Assembly: GCF_014191375.1 (NCBI RefSeq)
Contig: NZ_JACHWN010000005.1
Coordinates: 62,001 to 126,000, forward strand
DNA length: 64,000 bases
From: Mesorhizobium sp. RMAD-H1
Lineage (GTDB): Bacteria; Pseudomonadota; Alphaproteobacteria; Rhizobiales; Rhizobiaceae
Reading direction: 5' to 3'
Below, piece after piece: positions 25,157 through 38,190 of this stretch (position 1 is its first letter; every line of letters begins with the position of its first letter). The notes beneath the pieces are model-generated. The model had not been told where the DNA came from. It worked only from the letters and a program-made list of their open reading frames with translations, and made no database searches. The position numbers and the translations under genes were made by a program.

Positions 25157-25191
25157 GACATTCCTCCCCAGTGCACGCGGCACTCTAAAAC

Positions 25192-25209
25192 ATGATCAGA
25201 GACGATCAT
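25192..25209. promoter_or_regulatory. Inverted repeat in the xylF-xylR divergent region
   Basis: ATGATC-N6-GATCAT, a perfect inverted repeat 36 nt upstream of xylF. A candidate operator for XylR or another regulator; it may also be part of a degenerate rhizobial palindrome. Confidence 0.4.
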
Positions 25210-25242
25210 CACCTGCCCCTCCATTGGCAGGTCGGCCTTTTA

Positions 25243-25257
25243 TTTCGAGGCTCGAAA
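25243..25257. promoter_or_regulatory. Perfect palindrome TTTCGAG-G-CTCGAAA, candidate XylR operator
   Basis: A 15-nt palindrome around one central base, midway between the divergent xylF and xylR starts and followed by an A-rich run. Position and symmetry fit a ROK repressor operator. Assignment is inferred. Confidence 0.5.
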
Positions 25258-25368
25258 AAAATAGTGACTAAAATTCCTTTCCATGTCAACATCGAAAGTG
25301 GAGAGCCTAAGTTGTTGCAGTGCAAGAGAAATTTTGCGCCGCAACGGAAAATGAGGGAGGAGAACGCC

Positions 25369-26613
25369 TTGGCTGGAGCGATCGCACGCTCGGACGATGT
25401 GCGCCGGCAGAACCGCAAGCTGGTTCTCACCGCGATCAGACGCAAGGGCGCGCTTTCCCGCACCGACCTGACGACGATGACCGGTTTGAGCGCCTCCACC
25501 GTTTCGGCGATCGCGACGGCGCTCATCTCCGAGGGGGTGCTGCTTGAGAGCCGTGATGCCGAGAATGGCGTCACACGCCGTGGGCGGCCGCAGGTCACCC
25601 TCATGCCCAACCCGGATATCGCCAAGGTCGGCGTCGTCAATCTCTCGCTCAACAGCATCACGGTGGCGCTTGTCGATTATGCGGGCGGCACTATCGACAG
25701 GCAGACCGCCGAACTTCCCACCTGGCCGGCGACCGGCAGCGGGCTGGCGACGGAGATCGGCGCCATGCTGCGCCGGCAGCTCAAGTCCAGCGCCGGCAGC
25801 GGCGGCAAGCTGATGCATATTTCCATGTCGGTCCAGGGCGTCACCGACGCGGCCGGGGAAAAGATGCTGTGGGCGCCGATCATCCGCGAGCGGAACATCG
25901 CCTTCGGCCCGGCGCTGGCGCAGGCCTTCGACGTGCCGGTATCGCTCGCCAATGACTGCACAATGCTCGCCGAGGCGCTGCGCTGGACCGATCCTGAGCA
26001 CTATGGCGGGGATTTCGCCGCGATCCTCTTGTCCTATGGCATCGGCATGGGGCTTTACCTGAAAGGCCAGCCCTTCTCCGGCTCCCATTCGTCGGCGGCG
26101 GAGTTCGGCCACATGGCGCATATTCCCTATGGGGCGCTCTGCCGCTGCGGCCGGCGCGGCTGCATCGAGGCCTATGCCGGGGATTACGCCATATGGCGCA
26201 ACGCCATGGGCATGCCGGATACGGCGCCGCCGGCCTTCAGCATCGACGCCACCGTCTTTGCCGAGCTTGCCGAGCGCGCCCGGGAGACGGCGGGTGTCGA
26301 GCGCGAGGCGTTCCACACCGCCGGGCGCGCCATCGGCTTCGGCCTCAACAACCTGTTCTCACTCATCGATCCCGTGCCGATCGCCTTCGTCGGGCCCGGC
26401 GCCAAGGTCTTCGACCTGATCGAGCCGGAAATCCGCAACGCCATTTCGGGCACCGCCGGCTGGGACGGCGCGCAGGAACTCAACATACGCTGCTATCCCG
26501 AGGAACACCCGCTGATCCTGCAGGGCTGCGCGATGACATCGCTTCTGCGGCTCGACGCGGATGTATTTTCGGGCGGGGAGACGCGCGGGCTCTCGCAGAC
26601 CAGCGCGGCATAG
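25369..26613 (+). CDS. xylR: ROK family repressor of xylose genes
   Basis: Encodes 414 residues from a TTG at 25369, which has GGGAGGAG before it; an ATG at 25351 is in frame and possible. Winged helix-turn-helix (about 12-70, [20 protein letters not shown] onward, with [16 protein letters not shown] as recognition region), then a sugar-kinase-like ROK domain with the zinc motif [21 protein letters not shown] shortened here as CRCGRRGC near residue 260. Divergent from xylF and 65 nt before xylA: the expected position for a D-xylose-responsive repressor of both units. Confidence 0.88.
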   Translation: MAGAIARSDDVRRQNRKLVLTAIRRKGALSRTDLTTMTGLSASTVSAIATALISEGVLLESRDAENGVTRRGRPQVTLMPNPDIAKVGVVNLSLNSITVALVDYAGGTIDRQTAELPTWPATGSGLATEIGAMLRRQLKSSAGSGGKLMHISMSVQGVTDAAGEKMLWAPIIRERNIAFGPALAQAFDVPVSLANDCTMLAEALRWTDPEHYGGDFAAILLSYGIGMGLYLKGQPFSGSHSSAAEFGHMAHIPYGALCRCGRRGCIEAYAGDYAIWRNAMGMPDTAPPAFSIDATVFAELAERARETAGVEREAFHTAGRAIGFGLNNLFSLIDPVPIAFVGPGAKVFDLIEPEIRNAISGTAGWDGAQELNIRCYPEEHPLILQGCAMTSLLRLDADVFSGGETRGLSQTSAA

Positions 26614-26677
26614 GGACAAGCATCGGGATCAACGGGCGGCGGGCCATCAAATCCAACAGCATAGGAGGAGCATCAGC

Positions 26678-27988
26678 ATGAGCACCGGTTTTTTCGGCGA
26701 CATCGGCAAGATCAGATATGAGGGGCCGGAGAGCACAAATCCCCTGGCCTATCGCTTCTACAACCCCGACGAGATCGTGCTGGGCAAACGGCTGGAGGAC
26801 CACCTGCGCTTTGCCGTCGCCTACTGGCATTCCTTCGTCTGGCCGGGCGGCGACCCGTTCGGCGGCCAGACCTTCGAGCGCCCGTGGTTCGCCGACACGA
26901 TGGAGGCGGCGAAGCTCAAGGCCGATGTGGCGTTCGAGATGTTCTCGCTGCTCGGAGCGCCCTATTTCTGCTTCCATGATGCCGATGTCCGGCCGGAGGG
27001 GGCGACATTTGCCGAAAGCGCCAGGCGGCTCAACGAAATAGCCGATTATTTCGCCGGCAAGATGGAGCAGACGGGCACGAAACTCCTGTGGGGCACGGCG
27101 AACCTCTTCTCCAACCGCCGCTACATGGCGGGAGCGGCAACCAATCCGGATCCCGACGTTTTCGCCTATGCGGCGGCGACCGTGAAGGCCTGCATTGACG
27201 TCACGCAGAAGCTCGGCGGCGAGAACTATGTGCTTTGGGGCGGCCGCGAGGGCTATGAGACCCTGCTCAACACCGACATGAAGCGCGAGCTCGACCAGAT
27301 GGGGCGCTTCCTCAGCCTCGTCGTCGATTACAAGCACAAGATCGGCTTCAAGGGCACGATCCTGATCGAGCCCAAGCCGCAGGAGCCGACCAAGCATCAG
27401 TATGATTACGATGCGGCGACGGTCTATGGTTTCCTCAAGCGTTTCGGGCTGGAAAGCGAAGTGAAGCTCAATCTCGAGCAGGGCCATGCCATCCTGGCCG
27501 GGCACTCTTTCGAGCACGAGCTTGCCACCGCGGCGGCGCTCGGCATCTTCGGCTCGATCGACATGAACCGCAACGACTACCAGTCGGGCTGGGATACGGA
27601 CCAGTTCCCCAACAATGCGGCGGAAGTGGCGCTCGCCTATTACGAAATCCTGAAGGCCGGAGGCTTCACCACGGGGGGCACCAATTTCGACGCCAAGCTG
27701 CGGCGCCAGTCGCTCGACCCCGAGGACCTGATCATCGCCCATATCGGCGGGATGGACACCTGCGCGCGCGGCCTGAAGGCGGCCGCCAAGATGCTCGAGG
27801 ACAAGGCGCTGGCCGACTTCGTATCAGAACGCTATGCCGGCTGGAACAGCGCCGAGGCCAAGGCGATGCTCGCCGGCGAACGCTCGCTGGACCAGATCGC
27901 CGCCCGCGTGGAAAAGGAAGGCATCGAGCCGAAGCCCCGCTCCGGCCGGCAGGAATATCTGGAAAACATCGTCAACCGCTACGTCTGA
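26678..27988 (+). CDS. xylA: Xylose isomerase
   Basis: Converts D-xylose to D-xylulose in the cytoplasm using two divalent metals. Encodes 436 residues, the proteobacterial class II length. Catalytic pair His100 and Asp103 in [13 protein letters not shown]; metal and substrate segments [54 protein letters not shown] and [14 protein letters not shown] precedes the ATG. Follows xylR on the same strand. A xylulokinase gene (xylB), often adjacent, is missing here. Confidence 0.97.
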   Translation: MSTGFFGDIGKIRYEGPESTNPLAYRFYNPDEIVLGKRLEDHLRFAVAYWHSFVWPGGDPFGGQTFERPWFADTMEAAKLKADVAFEMFSLLGAPYFCFHDADVRPEGATFAESARRLNEIADYFAGKMEQTGTKLLWGTANLFSNRRYMAGAATNPDPDVFAYAAATVKACIDVTQKLGGENYVLWGGREGYETLLNTDMKRELDQMGRFLSLVVDYKHKIGFKGTILIEPKPQEPTKHQYDYDAATVYGFLKRFGLESEVKLNLEQGHAILAGHSFEHELATAAALGIFGSIDMNRNDYQSGWDTDQFPNNAAEVALAYYEILKAGGFTTGGTNFDAKLRRQSLDPEDLIIAHIGGMDTCARGLKAAAKMLEDKALADFVSERYAGWNSAEAKAMLAGERSLDQIAARVEKEGIEPKPRSGRQEYLENIVNRYV

Positions 27989-28015
27989 TCTTCGGGAGAT
28001 AATTCCGGTCACAAT

Positions 28016-28042
28016 GGAGGGCCTGAATCTTTCAGGCTCTCC
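28016..28042 (+). terminator. Hairpin after xylA, probable terminator
   Basis: A 12-bp stem (28016-28027 with 28031-28042, one G-T pair) and a 3-nt loop, 28 nt after the xylA stop. There is no clear T-run after it. The remaining part of 27989-28330 shows no convincing gene or other signal. Confidence 0.5.
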
Positions 28043-28330
28043 GGACGGCCTCCCCAGAAAGATCGCTACCCCACGGTGGAAGGGCCATTCTGCAGACAGA
28101 ATGGATACATCGTTTCCATCGAAATACTCTAAACAAGACGCGGAATACCGCAATTCGGCGATCTGCGCCCCACTGAAAAGGCGCAGCATAAGCCCGTGCT
28201 ATCTTCAACAATCCATGCTTTCGCCTCTTGGAACGCCTTGGAGTGCTGAGGGAGCGCGTAATCCGCCGGGTTTCCCCTCCGACATCATATTAGCTTAACC
28301 TTTTATGCGCATTGTTACCCAAAATGGGGA

Positions 28331-30577
28331 ATGACTGAAACGCAAATGCAACGCCTGTCGAATGAGTCCGGCCACCGGCATTTCTTCCTGAAGACGGGCT
28401 TGCCGATCATTCTGGCAGCGGTCGCAGTGGCAATCGCCTTTTGCACACTCATCATCTGGTCCAGCCATGAAACCGATCAGGTGGCCATAGAGCGGCAGGA
28501 GCGTCTTGTCGCGCTGGTGGTCTCGCAGCTGAGAGCTTCGCTCGCCCACGATCAGGAGAGTGTGACCGTCTGGGACGATGCCGTGAAGGCCGTCAAGTCC
28601 GGTACCGCCGATCAGGAGTGGATCGACACCAATCTCGGGACATGGATGCACACCTATTTCGGCCATGACGGCGCCTATATTCTCGATCCGTTCGATCGGC
28701 CCGTCTATGCCTTTCTGGGTGGTGAAGTCGCGAAGCCGTCGGCCTATGACAAAATTGCATCCAGCGCGGAACCGCTGGTGAAAGCCCTGCGGGCAAAGTT
28801 GCGCGCTTCCGATACGACAGGCATCAACGACAAGATCCTCACGCCCGGTGAATCCGATCTCTCGGTAATCGCGGGCCATCCGGCCGTGATCAGCGTGAAG
28901 CCCATCGTTTCCGACACCGGCAAAATCAGGCAAACACCGGGATCGGAATATCTGCACGTCGCAGTGCGGTTCCTTGACGGCAGCTTTACGCAGGAACTGC
29001 AGAAGGATTACCTCTTCAAGGGACTGCGATTCTCCTGGCACAACGACAATTCATCCGACGAAGCGAGCTATGCGCTCAAATCCGTTTCGGGCAAGACCAT
29101 CGGCTATTTCATCTGGGAACCCTACCGCCCCGGCTCGTCGGTCCTCGATTCCATCATGCCGACCCTGATCGCCCTGCTCGCCGCGATATTGACCACCATC
29201 GCCGCGCTCGTCGCCATCCTTCACAAGCGGTCCATAAAGCTGCAGATGAGCGAGGCAAGGCTCCATCACCTGGCCCTGCATGATCCCTTGACCGGACTGC
29301 CGAACCGGACCCTCTTCAACGCCAGGCTCGATCAGGCCCTGGAACGGCTGAAACGCAGCAAAGGCAAGCTGGCGATCCTTTATCTCGATCTCGACCGGTT
29401 CAAGCAGGTCAATGACACGCTCGGCCATCCGGCCGGTGACGAGCTGATCCGCGAATTCGCCGAACGGCTGAAGAAGCTGGCGGGCGATACCAATACGATT
29501 TCGCGCATCGGCGGCGACGAGTTCACCATCATCGTTCCCGACTTGAAGCGGGTGAAGGATATCCATCATTTCTGCCAGCGCATCATCGACACCGTCAGGC
29601 ATCCTTTCGATCTTTACGGCAGCCAGGTCTTCGTGGGTGTCAGCATAGGCGTGGCCTTTGCTCCAGCCGACGGGCTGGAACGGACGGAACTGACCAGGAA
29701 AGCCGATGTCGCGCTTTACCATGCCAAAAGTACCGGCCGCAGCCGCTATGCGGTGTTCGGCAAGGACATGGACACGCTGCTGCAGGCCCGTCGCAATATC
29801 GAGCAGGACTTGCGGGCGGCCCTGCAGGCCGGCGACCAGATCCAAGTCTATTATCAGCCCATCTACTCGGCCACCAGCAGGAAGATAACCGGCGTAGAGG
29901 CCCTGCTGCGCTGGCAACATCCCACGAAGGGGTGGATTTCGCCTGATGTGTTCATCTCCATCGCCGAGGAAGCGGGGCTTATCGAAACCCTCGGCGAGAA
30001 GGTCTTGCGCGAGGCCTGTGCCGCCGCGAAGGCCTGGCCGCTCGGCACGATCGCGGTCAATGTTTCGGCCATCGAATTGCGGAACCCGAGCTATGCCAAA
30101 CGGGTGGCAAAGCTCCTTTCCTCACTCGGGATGGACCCGCACAGGCTGGAACTGGAGATGACCGAAAGCGCGCTGACCGACAGCCTGGGCCAATGCGAAG
30201 AGAATGTGAAGGCATTGCGCGAACTGGGCGTGCGCATCGCGCTCGATGATTTCGGGACGGGCTTCTCTTCGCTGAGCCGTCTCCAGCGGCTGGATGTGGA
30301 CCGCATAAAGATCGACCGCAGCTTCATAAAGGGGTTTGGTTCGACGAATGGCGACGAGGCCATTGTCCAGGCGATCGTTGAACTGGCGCGGGCCACGGCG
30401 CTGAAAACCACGGCCGAAGGCGTGGAGACAGACGAACAGGGAAAATGCCTGGAGCAGATAGGCTGCGACAATCTGCAGGGGTTCTTCCTCTCCCGCCCGC
30501 TGCCCGCCGGCGAGATCGACGCTCTTCTCGGCGCCGGCCCTTCCTCCCGTCTCGCAGAGGACGCAACCGCTCCGTAA
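28331..30577 (+). CDS. CHASE4-type GGDEF-EAL protein (c-di-GMP turnover)
   Basis: Membrane protein of 748 residues that should make and/or hydrolyse cyclic di-GMP. Helix 1 near residues 19-45, a periplasmic CHASE4-like sensor near 50-265, helix 2 near 270-295, GGDEF domain near 310-475 with intact GGDEF near residue 394, EAL domain near 490-740. The EAL active site looks complete: EALLRW, NVSAIELRNP, LELEMTES, LDDFGTGFSSL and KTTAEGVE. The inhibitory RxxD site five residues before GGDEF is absent (GDTN there), so product feedback is not expected. Start has only a weak GGGGA. Single-gene unit. Confidence 0.92.
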   Translation: MTETQMQRLSNESGHRHFFLKTGLPIILAAVAVAIAFCTLIIWSSHETDQVAIERQERLVALVVSQLRASLAHDQESVTVWDDAVKAVKSGTADQEWIDTNLGTWMHTYFGHDGAYILDPFDRPVYAFLGGEVAKPSAYDKIASSAEPLVKALRAKLRASDTTGINDKILTPGESDLSVIAGHPAVISVKPIVSDTGKIRQTPGSEYLHVAVRFLDGSFTQELQKDYLFKGLRFSWHNDNSSDEASYALKSVSGKTIGYFIWEPYRPGSSVLDSIMPTLIALLAAILTTIAALVAILHKRSIKLQMSEARLHHLALHDPLTGLPNRTLFNARLDQALERLKRSKGKLAILYLDLDRFKQVNDTLGHPAGDELIREFAERLKKLAGDTNTISRIGGDEFTIIVPDLKRVKDIHHFCQRIIDTVRHPFDLYGSQVFVGVSIGVAFAPADGLERTELTRKADVALYHAKSTGRSRYAVFGKDMDTLLQARRNIEQDLRAALQAGDQIQVYYQPIYSATSRKITGVEALLRWQHPTKGWISPDVFISIAEEAGLIETLGEKVLREACAAAKAWPLGTIAVNVSAIELRNPSYAKRVAKLLSSLGMDPHRLELEMTESALTDSLGQCEENVKALRELGVRIALDDFGTGFSSLSRLQRLDVDRIKIDRSFIKGFGSTNGDEAIVQAIVELARATALKTTAEGVETDEQGKCLEQIGCDNLQGFFLSRPLPAGEIDALLGAGPSSRLAEDATAP

Positions 30578-30596
30578 ACCGCGGGATGGCCTGGGT

Positions 30597-31094
30597 TCAG
30601 CCAGCCCTTTTCCGCGTGACCGTCTCTTCATAAGCGGCCTGCAATGTGGCCAGGACCGACGGGCCCGCGGCGGGCACGCCCAGATGAAGCGTCCGCAGCT
30701 CGGCCATGAAGTCCTCCCACATCGGCGGGCCGCCTTCTTCCAGAAGCTGCGCGCGGATCGACAATTCCTCCGAGACGGGCGTATGCCGGCGTCCCCACGC
30801 CGCCATCTGCGCCAGCAATGGCACGAGCTGGATGGCCGGCTCGGTCAGGCTGTAGATCGCCTTCTGCCGGTGGCTCGGATCATCCTGCCTGGTGAGCAAT
30901 CCTTTCTCGACCAACCGCTTCAGGCGGTCGGCGAGAATATTGGACGCGATCCCCTCCTCCGACTGGTTCAGCAACTCGCGATAATGGCGGCGATTGCCGA
31001 ACATGATGTCGCGAATGATGATCAGGCTCCAGCGGTCGCCCAGCACTTCCAGGGTCAGGTTGATCGGGCAGCCGGAGCGGTGCGCATTCTCCAT
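30597..31094 (-). CDS. HxlR family transcriptional regulator
   Basis: Encodes 165 residues. Winged helix of the HxlR type: CPINLTLEVLGDRWSLIIIR, then RHYRELLNQSEEGIASNILA and RLKRLVEKGLLTRQDDPSHR. The N-terminal Cys (near residue 9) is conserved in redox- or electrophile-sensing members. ATG at 31094 follows GGAG; 31151 is less likely. Divergent from the reductase-GST pair and probably regulates it through the direct repeats at 31118-31175. Confidence 0.9.
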   Translation of the reverse strand: MENAHRSGCPINLTLEVLGDRWSLIIIRDIMFGNRRHYRELLNQSEEGIASNILADRLKRLVEKGLLTRQDDPSHRQKAIYSLTEPAIQLVPLLAQMAAWGRRHTPVSEELSIRAQLLEEGGPPMWEDFMAELRTLHLGVPAAGPSVLATLQAAYEETVTRKRAG

Positions 31095-31117
31095 CGAACA
31101 ATTCTCCAACAAGACTG

Positions 31118-31175
31118 CTTGCAAAATAGGATCAGTTGCGCTACAAAGCAACCACTTGCAAAATGAAAGCAGTTG
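31118..31175. promoter_or_regulatory. Direct repeats, candidate HxlR operator
   Basis: CTTGCAAAAT-N7-CAGTTGC-like units begin at 31118 and 31155, 37 nt apart (the second reads CTTGCAAAATGAAAGCAGTT). They fill the space between the divergent HxlR and reductase genes. Each half also shows a weak TTGC/GCAA symmetry. Confidence 0.5.
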
Positions 31176-31193
31176 CAGCCAGAGGAGGAAGAG

Positions 31194-31772
31194 ATGGCGA
31201 AGCTGGTTCTATCGATGTTCATGAGTCTCGACGGCTATATCGAAAAACCGAATGGCGAATTCGCGCCGCCGGCCTGGTCGGACGATCTGAGCCGTCACTG
31301 GTCGGGCTATGCGCTCGAACGCGCCGGCCATCTCATCTATGGCCGTACCAATTTTCTCTTCAACAAGGGTTTCTGGAGCGCGGCCGACACCGATCCCGAA
31401 AGCCCCGCGGCCGGCATTCCCTATGCCGGCATCATGAACCGCCTGCCGAAGACGGTCTTTTCCACGACATTGACGGGTGATCCCGGCTGGAACGCCATGC
31501 TGGTGAAGGATGACATGGCGGGCGCGATCGCCCGGGCGAAAACGGAAGCGAAGGGGGATATCTACAGTTTCGGCGGCGCCGGTGTCGCCAACAGCCTCGT
31601 CGCGCTCGACCTTGTCGACGAATACCGGCTGATGGTGACGCCAGTGCTTTTCGGTGACGGAAAGCGGCTGTTCGCGGATGGGCGGCCCGAGATAAAGCTT
31701 ACGCTGATCGAGGCGAAGCCGCTCGATACGGGCGCGATCATCCTGCATTACCGGCGCGACCGGGCGATTTGA
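31194..31772 (+). CDS. Dihydrofolate reductase-like (RibD C-terminal) protein
   Basis: Encodes 192 residues of the RibD-C/DHFR-like fold: KLVLSMFMSLDGYIEKPNGE at the start, YALERAGHLIYGRTNF, then IYSFGGAGVANSLVALDLVD and YRLMVTPVLFGDGKRLF. Probably an NADPH-dependent reductase of unknown substrate; not a housekeeping DHFR. GAGGAGG before the ATG at 31194. First of two genes with the GST (10 nt gap), opposite an HxlR regulator, a common layout for small stress- or xenobiotic-response loci. Confidence 0.87.
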   Translation: MAKLVLSMFMSLDGYIEKPNGEFAPPAWSDDLSRHWSGYALERAGHLIYGRTNFLFNKGFWSAADTDPESPAAGIPYAGIMNRLPKTVFSTTLTGDPGWNAMLVKDDMAGAIARAKTEAKGDIYSFGGAGVANSLVALDLVDEYRLMVTPVLFGDGKRLFADGRPEIKLTLIEAKPLDTGAIILHYRRDRAI

Positions 31773-31782
31773 GGAGGCCGGC

Positions 31783-32442
31783 ATGACCCTGCAGTTCTAC
31801 GCCCATCCCTTCTCTTCCTACAGCCAGAAGGCACTCATCGCGCTTTACGAGAACGGCACGCCTTTCCAGTATCGCTTTCTCGGCCCAGAGGACGAAGGCA
31901 CGGTGGCTGAGTGGCAGGCGCTATGGCCGATCAAGCGCTTTCCCGTGCTCGTGGATGGCGACCGCACGGTGATGGAGGCAAGCATCATCATCGAATATCT
32001 CGGACTCCATCATCCCGGGCCAGTGCGGCTCATCCCCGAAGACGCGGACACCGCGCTCGACGTGCGGACGATGGACCGCTTCTTCGACAATTACATCATG
32101 ACCCCGCAGCAGAAGATCGTCTTCGACGCCATCCGCCCGGCAGAGGCGCGCGATGCCTATGGCGTCGAGGAAGCGCGGACCATGCTCGATGCGGCCTATC
32201 GCTGGCTCGACGGCAGGATGGCAGGGCGGGAATGGGCTTCCGGCGACGCCTTCAGCCTCGCCGACTGCGCCGCCGCGCCTGCGCTGTTCTATGCCGACTG
32301 GAGCCATCCGATCGGCGAGGAATTCGTGCATGTCCACGCCTATCGCCGGCGGCTTCTGGCGCGGCCGTCCTTTGCGCGGGCGGTGGACGAGGCCCGTCCC
32401 TATCGGCCGCTTTTTCCACTCGGAGCGCCTGATCGGGACTGA
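31783..32442 (+). CDS. Glutathione S-transferase family protein
   Basis: Encodes 219 residues. Thioredoxin-like N-terminal domain with [18 protein letters not shown] (Ser likely at the active site), the cis-Pro segment KRFPVLVDG and ESIIIEYL-like [15 protein letters not shown]-terminal helical domain with [17 protein letters not shown]. Conjugates or reduces electrophiles with glutathione. Second gene of the reductase-GST unit. Its 3' end overlaps the convergent cupin gene by 43 nt. Confidence 0.9.
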   Translation: MTLQFYAHPFSSYSQKALIALYENGTPFQYRFLGPEDEGTVAEWQALWPIKRFPVLVDGDRTVMEASIIIEYLGLHHPGPVRLIPEDADTALDVRTMDRFFDNYIMTPQQKIVFDAIRPAEARDAYGVEEARTMLDAAYRWLDGRMAGREWASGDAFSLADCAAAPALFYADWSHPIGEEFVHVHAYRRRLLARPSFARAVDEARPYRPLFPLGAPDRD

Positions 32443-32954
32443 TCTCCCGCGCCGGCCGCACGCCGCCAGATGGCGACGAGCGGACCGTCCCTGCCTTCAA
32501 CCGGATCGGACTGCGGCAACGGGAGCCGTTCGATCCGCTCAAGATCCTGCTTCGAAGGCGGATCGCGGCGTATATCGGCATGCTGGCCCGGCGGATAAGC
32601 TCCGATCACCAGGAAATCGACGCCCGCATCGAGCCGGCAGTGCCCCGTACCGGCGGGAAGCACCAGCACATCGCCTGCCTCGACCGCCATTTCCCTTCCC
32701 TGCGGGCCGCCGATCAGGAGCCGCGCCCGGCCTGACGCGACGCCGAGGACCTCATGGCCTTCGGTGTGGTAATGGTGATAGGGAAAGACACCGTTGCGCC
32801 AGGTGCCGGTCCAGCCATTGCAGGTGAAGAGCACCTCGATATGGCCGGCAGCGTCGCCTTCCCCCTTCGCATGACCCCGATAGAGAAGAACCGGCAGGCG
32901 CGGATTGTTGGGCACGCTGCCGCCGGCCGCGAACATGAATGTCTCGGGTCCCAT
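32400..32954 (-). CDS. Cupin domain protein
   Basis: Encodes 184 residues. Cupin motif 1 [18 protein letters not shown] (metal ligands His-His-Glu-His spread over this segment) and motif 2 [16 protein letters not shown]. This single-domain cupin has an AGG-HSD-like arrangement seen in small metal-dependent dioxygenases or isomerases; no signal peptide. Start follows GGGAG. The last 14 codons overlap the GST gene antisense. Confidence 0.85.
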   Translation of the reverse strand: MGPETFMFAAGGSVPNNPRLPVLLYRGHAKGEGDAAGHIEVLFTCNGWTGTWRNGVFPYHHYHTEGHEVLGVASGRARLLIGGPQGREMAVEAGDVLVLPAGTGHCRLDAGVDFLVIGAYPPGQHADIRRDPPSKQDLERIERLPLPQSDPVEGRDGPLVAIWRRAAGAGDQSRSGAPSGKSGR

Positions 32955-33200
32955 GAAAATCTCCCTCGTTTTCCGGCGTTAATGGCTATAATCGGCGACA
33001 GGTTCCCGCGATTTCCCGCAAACCGACCGTTCCTACCGGGGTGAAATTGCGGAAAAAACGTGGACAGTACATGTTTTTGGGGTTCTCACTAACCGGGAAC
33101 TCCGTCTAGTTACGCTGAACCGTTCCGGCATGTGCTCATGCCGCCTTTGCCTGGAATGATGCCTTTGCTCATTGAAGAGCCGGGAAACCGAGGGACGCCC

Positions 33201-34631
<1,431 letters not shown>

Positions 34632-34647
34632 GGGCCCTGCACAAATG

Positions 34648-34676
34648 CATCGGCCCGGTCGACGGGCCGATGTTTC
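34648..34676 (+). terminator. Rho-independent terminator after the AGCS gene
   Basis: Perfect 10-bp stem CATCGGCCCG/CGGGCCGATG with a 5-nt loop, followed by TTTC, 16 nt after the stop. Confidence 0.75.
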
Positions 34677-34689
34677 AAGGCTGAAAAGA

Positions 34690-34785
34690 TCAGCCGATCT
34701 TGATGACCGCCTTGGTCAATCCGCTCTTGTCATGCGCCCGGCGGGCGAGGTTCTCCGGCACGGCATCGATGCCGGTCCGGCGTCA
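34690..34785 (-). pseudogene. C-terminal remnant of an oxidoreductase
   Basis: On the minus strand the frame GIDAVPENLARRAHDKSGLT then KAVIKIG and a stop looks like the C terminus of a quinone-oxidoreductase/MDR-type protein. Reading upstream, the frame breaks near 34785, where another frame continues DLLVTPD, suggesting a frameshift, and no body of the gene remains. About 30 codons survive between the AGCS terminator and the acyltransferase gene. Confidence 0.45.
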
Positions 34786-34853
34786 CCAGGAGATCGAGCG
34801 GGCATTACCGGTGGCGTATTGAAGCCCTTGCCACCCATTGTCCGGGCCACGGT

Positions 34854-35951
34854 TCAGATGAGCGGCGAGACCGCGGCGGTGGAGGCGGGGCGCTTGAGGC
34901 CGAGACGGCGCAGGAACCAGTTGCCGACAGGCTTTTCGAACCAGCGGTAGGAGAGGACGGCCACGATCATGGTGGCGGCCATCGGGATCGGCAGAAAAGC
35001 GTAGAAATCGATGATACCGAGCGGCGCGACCAGTCTTTTCCAGACCAGGCCGAACATGAAGACCTCGACCACCGGGTGCCAGAGATAGATGCCGAAGGAG
35101 ACGGCCGCGAACGGCCGCAGGAAGCCGGGATAGACCGGGGTCTTCTGGTCATTGCGCTCGCAGACCGCGGCCAGGAACACCGCAATGCCCATGACGATGA
35201 CGCTGTAATAATAATCGACCTCGAGCTGCATCAATGTGCAGGAGGCCAGGATGATGAGCCAGGCCGGCCAGCGCGCCGTCAACCGCAGACGGCTGCGGGA
35301 GGCGAGCACGGCGATCAGCGCGCCGGCGATGAAATCAGCAAAAGCGCGCCAGGCGCCCCAGGTGTCCGCCGCCAGCCAATGCCTGCCCGGCATGATATGC
35401 AGCGCCAGCAGCATCTCCAGAAGGCCGATCCACAAAAGCAGGAGCACGACGAGCCCCTTCGCCCCGCCAACCCGGTTGGCGAAAAGGATCAACGGCAACA
35501 GGAGATAGGAGAACCATTCCGCCGACAGCGACCAGGAAACGAAATTGAATGTCAGTTCGTGCGAGAAACCCCACGCCTGGACAAGCAGCAGGTTGGGGAT
35601 GACCTCAGCCATGTCATAGCGTTCGGCGCCGCCGAAGGGGCGCAGGAACCCCATGTGATAGCCGATGCCGATCAGGAGAAAGAGGACGAAGGTGATGAGA
35701 TGCAGCGGATAAAGCCTGGCAAAACGCCGGAGTATGTAGGCGGTATAGCTGCGCCAGCCGGTTACCCTGTCGCCGTAGTGCAGGAAAATCAGGAAACCGG
35801 ATATGATGAAGAACATGTCGAGCAGCGGACGCAGGCGCTGCAGCCAGACGATCAGCCATTCCGTTCCCGGCGGTCCATTGAAGGAAAAATGGTAGAGCAT
35901 GATGAGGAGCGCGGCAATCAAACGCCAGAACTCGAACAGCCGGAAGTACAT
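34854..35951 (-). CDS. Acyltransferase 3 (OafA/YrhL type) membrane protein
   Basis: Encodes 365 residues with about ten transmembrane helices. Start MYFRLFEFWRLIAALLIMLY then HFSF (catalytic His), DMFFIISGFLIFLHYG and RRFARLYPLHLITFV are the family's signature segments. It O-acetylates or otherwise acylates surface polysaccharide or a lipid-linked sugar. Its downstream side has only the oxidoreductase remnant. Located next to dnaK, where dnaJ is found in many relatives. Confidence 0.92.
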   Translation of the reverse strand: MYFRLFEFWRLIAALLIMLYHFSFNGPPGTEWLIVWLQRLRPLLDMFFIISGFLIFLHYGDRVTGWRSYTAYILRRFARLYPLHLITFVLFLLIGIGYHMGFLRPFGGAERYDMAEVIPNLLLVQAWGFSHELTFNFVSWSLSAEWFSYLLLPLILFANRVGGAKGLVVLLLLWIGLLEMLLALHIMPGRHWLAADTWGAWRAFADFIAGALIAVLASRSRLRLTARWPAWLIILASCTLMQLEVDYYYSVIVMGIAVFLAAVCERNDQKTPVYPGFLRPFAAVSFGIYLWHPVVEVFMFGLVWKRLVAPLGIIDFYAFLPIPMAATMIVAVLSYRWFEKPVGNWFLRRLGLKRPASTAAVSPLI

Positions 35952-36008
35952 CGCTTCTCTTTTCGCCCGCTACCGATCCGGGCGAGTATACCCGGGATCG
36001 GTTAACAA

Positions 36009-36041
36009 CAAAAAAGCCCGGCGCTAAGGCCGGGCTTTTCC
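36009..36041 (-). terminator. Bidirectional terminator after dnaK
   Basis: GCCCGGC (36016-36022) and GCCGGGC (36029-36035) with a 6-nt loop, A-run on the left and TTTT on the right. It ends dnaK transcription 20 nt after the stop. Confidence 0.85.
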
Positions 36042-36060
36042 GTTTCCTGAAGCCTGCGCC

Positions 36061-37974
<1,914 letters not shown>

Positions 37975-38099
37975 TTTACATTTCTCCATTCAGCAGGCTG
38001 CCGGGACCTCTGCCGAGCATTCCATTCAGCAGCCCCTACCAGGGGTTTAAGACGGCACGTGGCCCCTTGGCCGAGAACCAGCACACCGTAACGCGGCGT

Positions 38100-38128
38100 A
38101 TATAAGAAGGGCAGTTTTTCACTGCAAG
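38100..38128 (-). promoter_or_regulatory. RpoH (sigma-32) heat-shock promoter for dnaK
   Basis: Minus strand CTTGCA (38128-38123), 16-nt spacer, CTTATAT (38106-38100). This is close to the alphaproteobacterial RpoH consensus. The expected leader to the ATG at 37974 is about 120 nt. Confidence 0.75.
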
Positions 38129-38190
38129 TCACAAGAGACGCACAAGCGCGGTAAAATCATGGGCCCGCTATGCGCCGCGAGCCTGCGCGA

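Noticed and set aside
23411-25195. 594-codon plus-strand frame
   Set aside because: Antisense to xylH and xylF; composition Arg/Asp/Met-rich as in shadow frames.
33047-33120. GGAAC near the symporter gene
   Set aside because: No GTT at 16 or 17 nt; likely chance.
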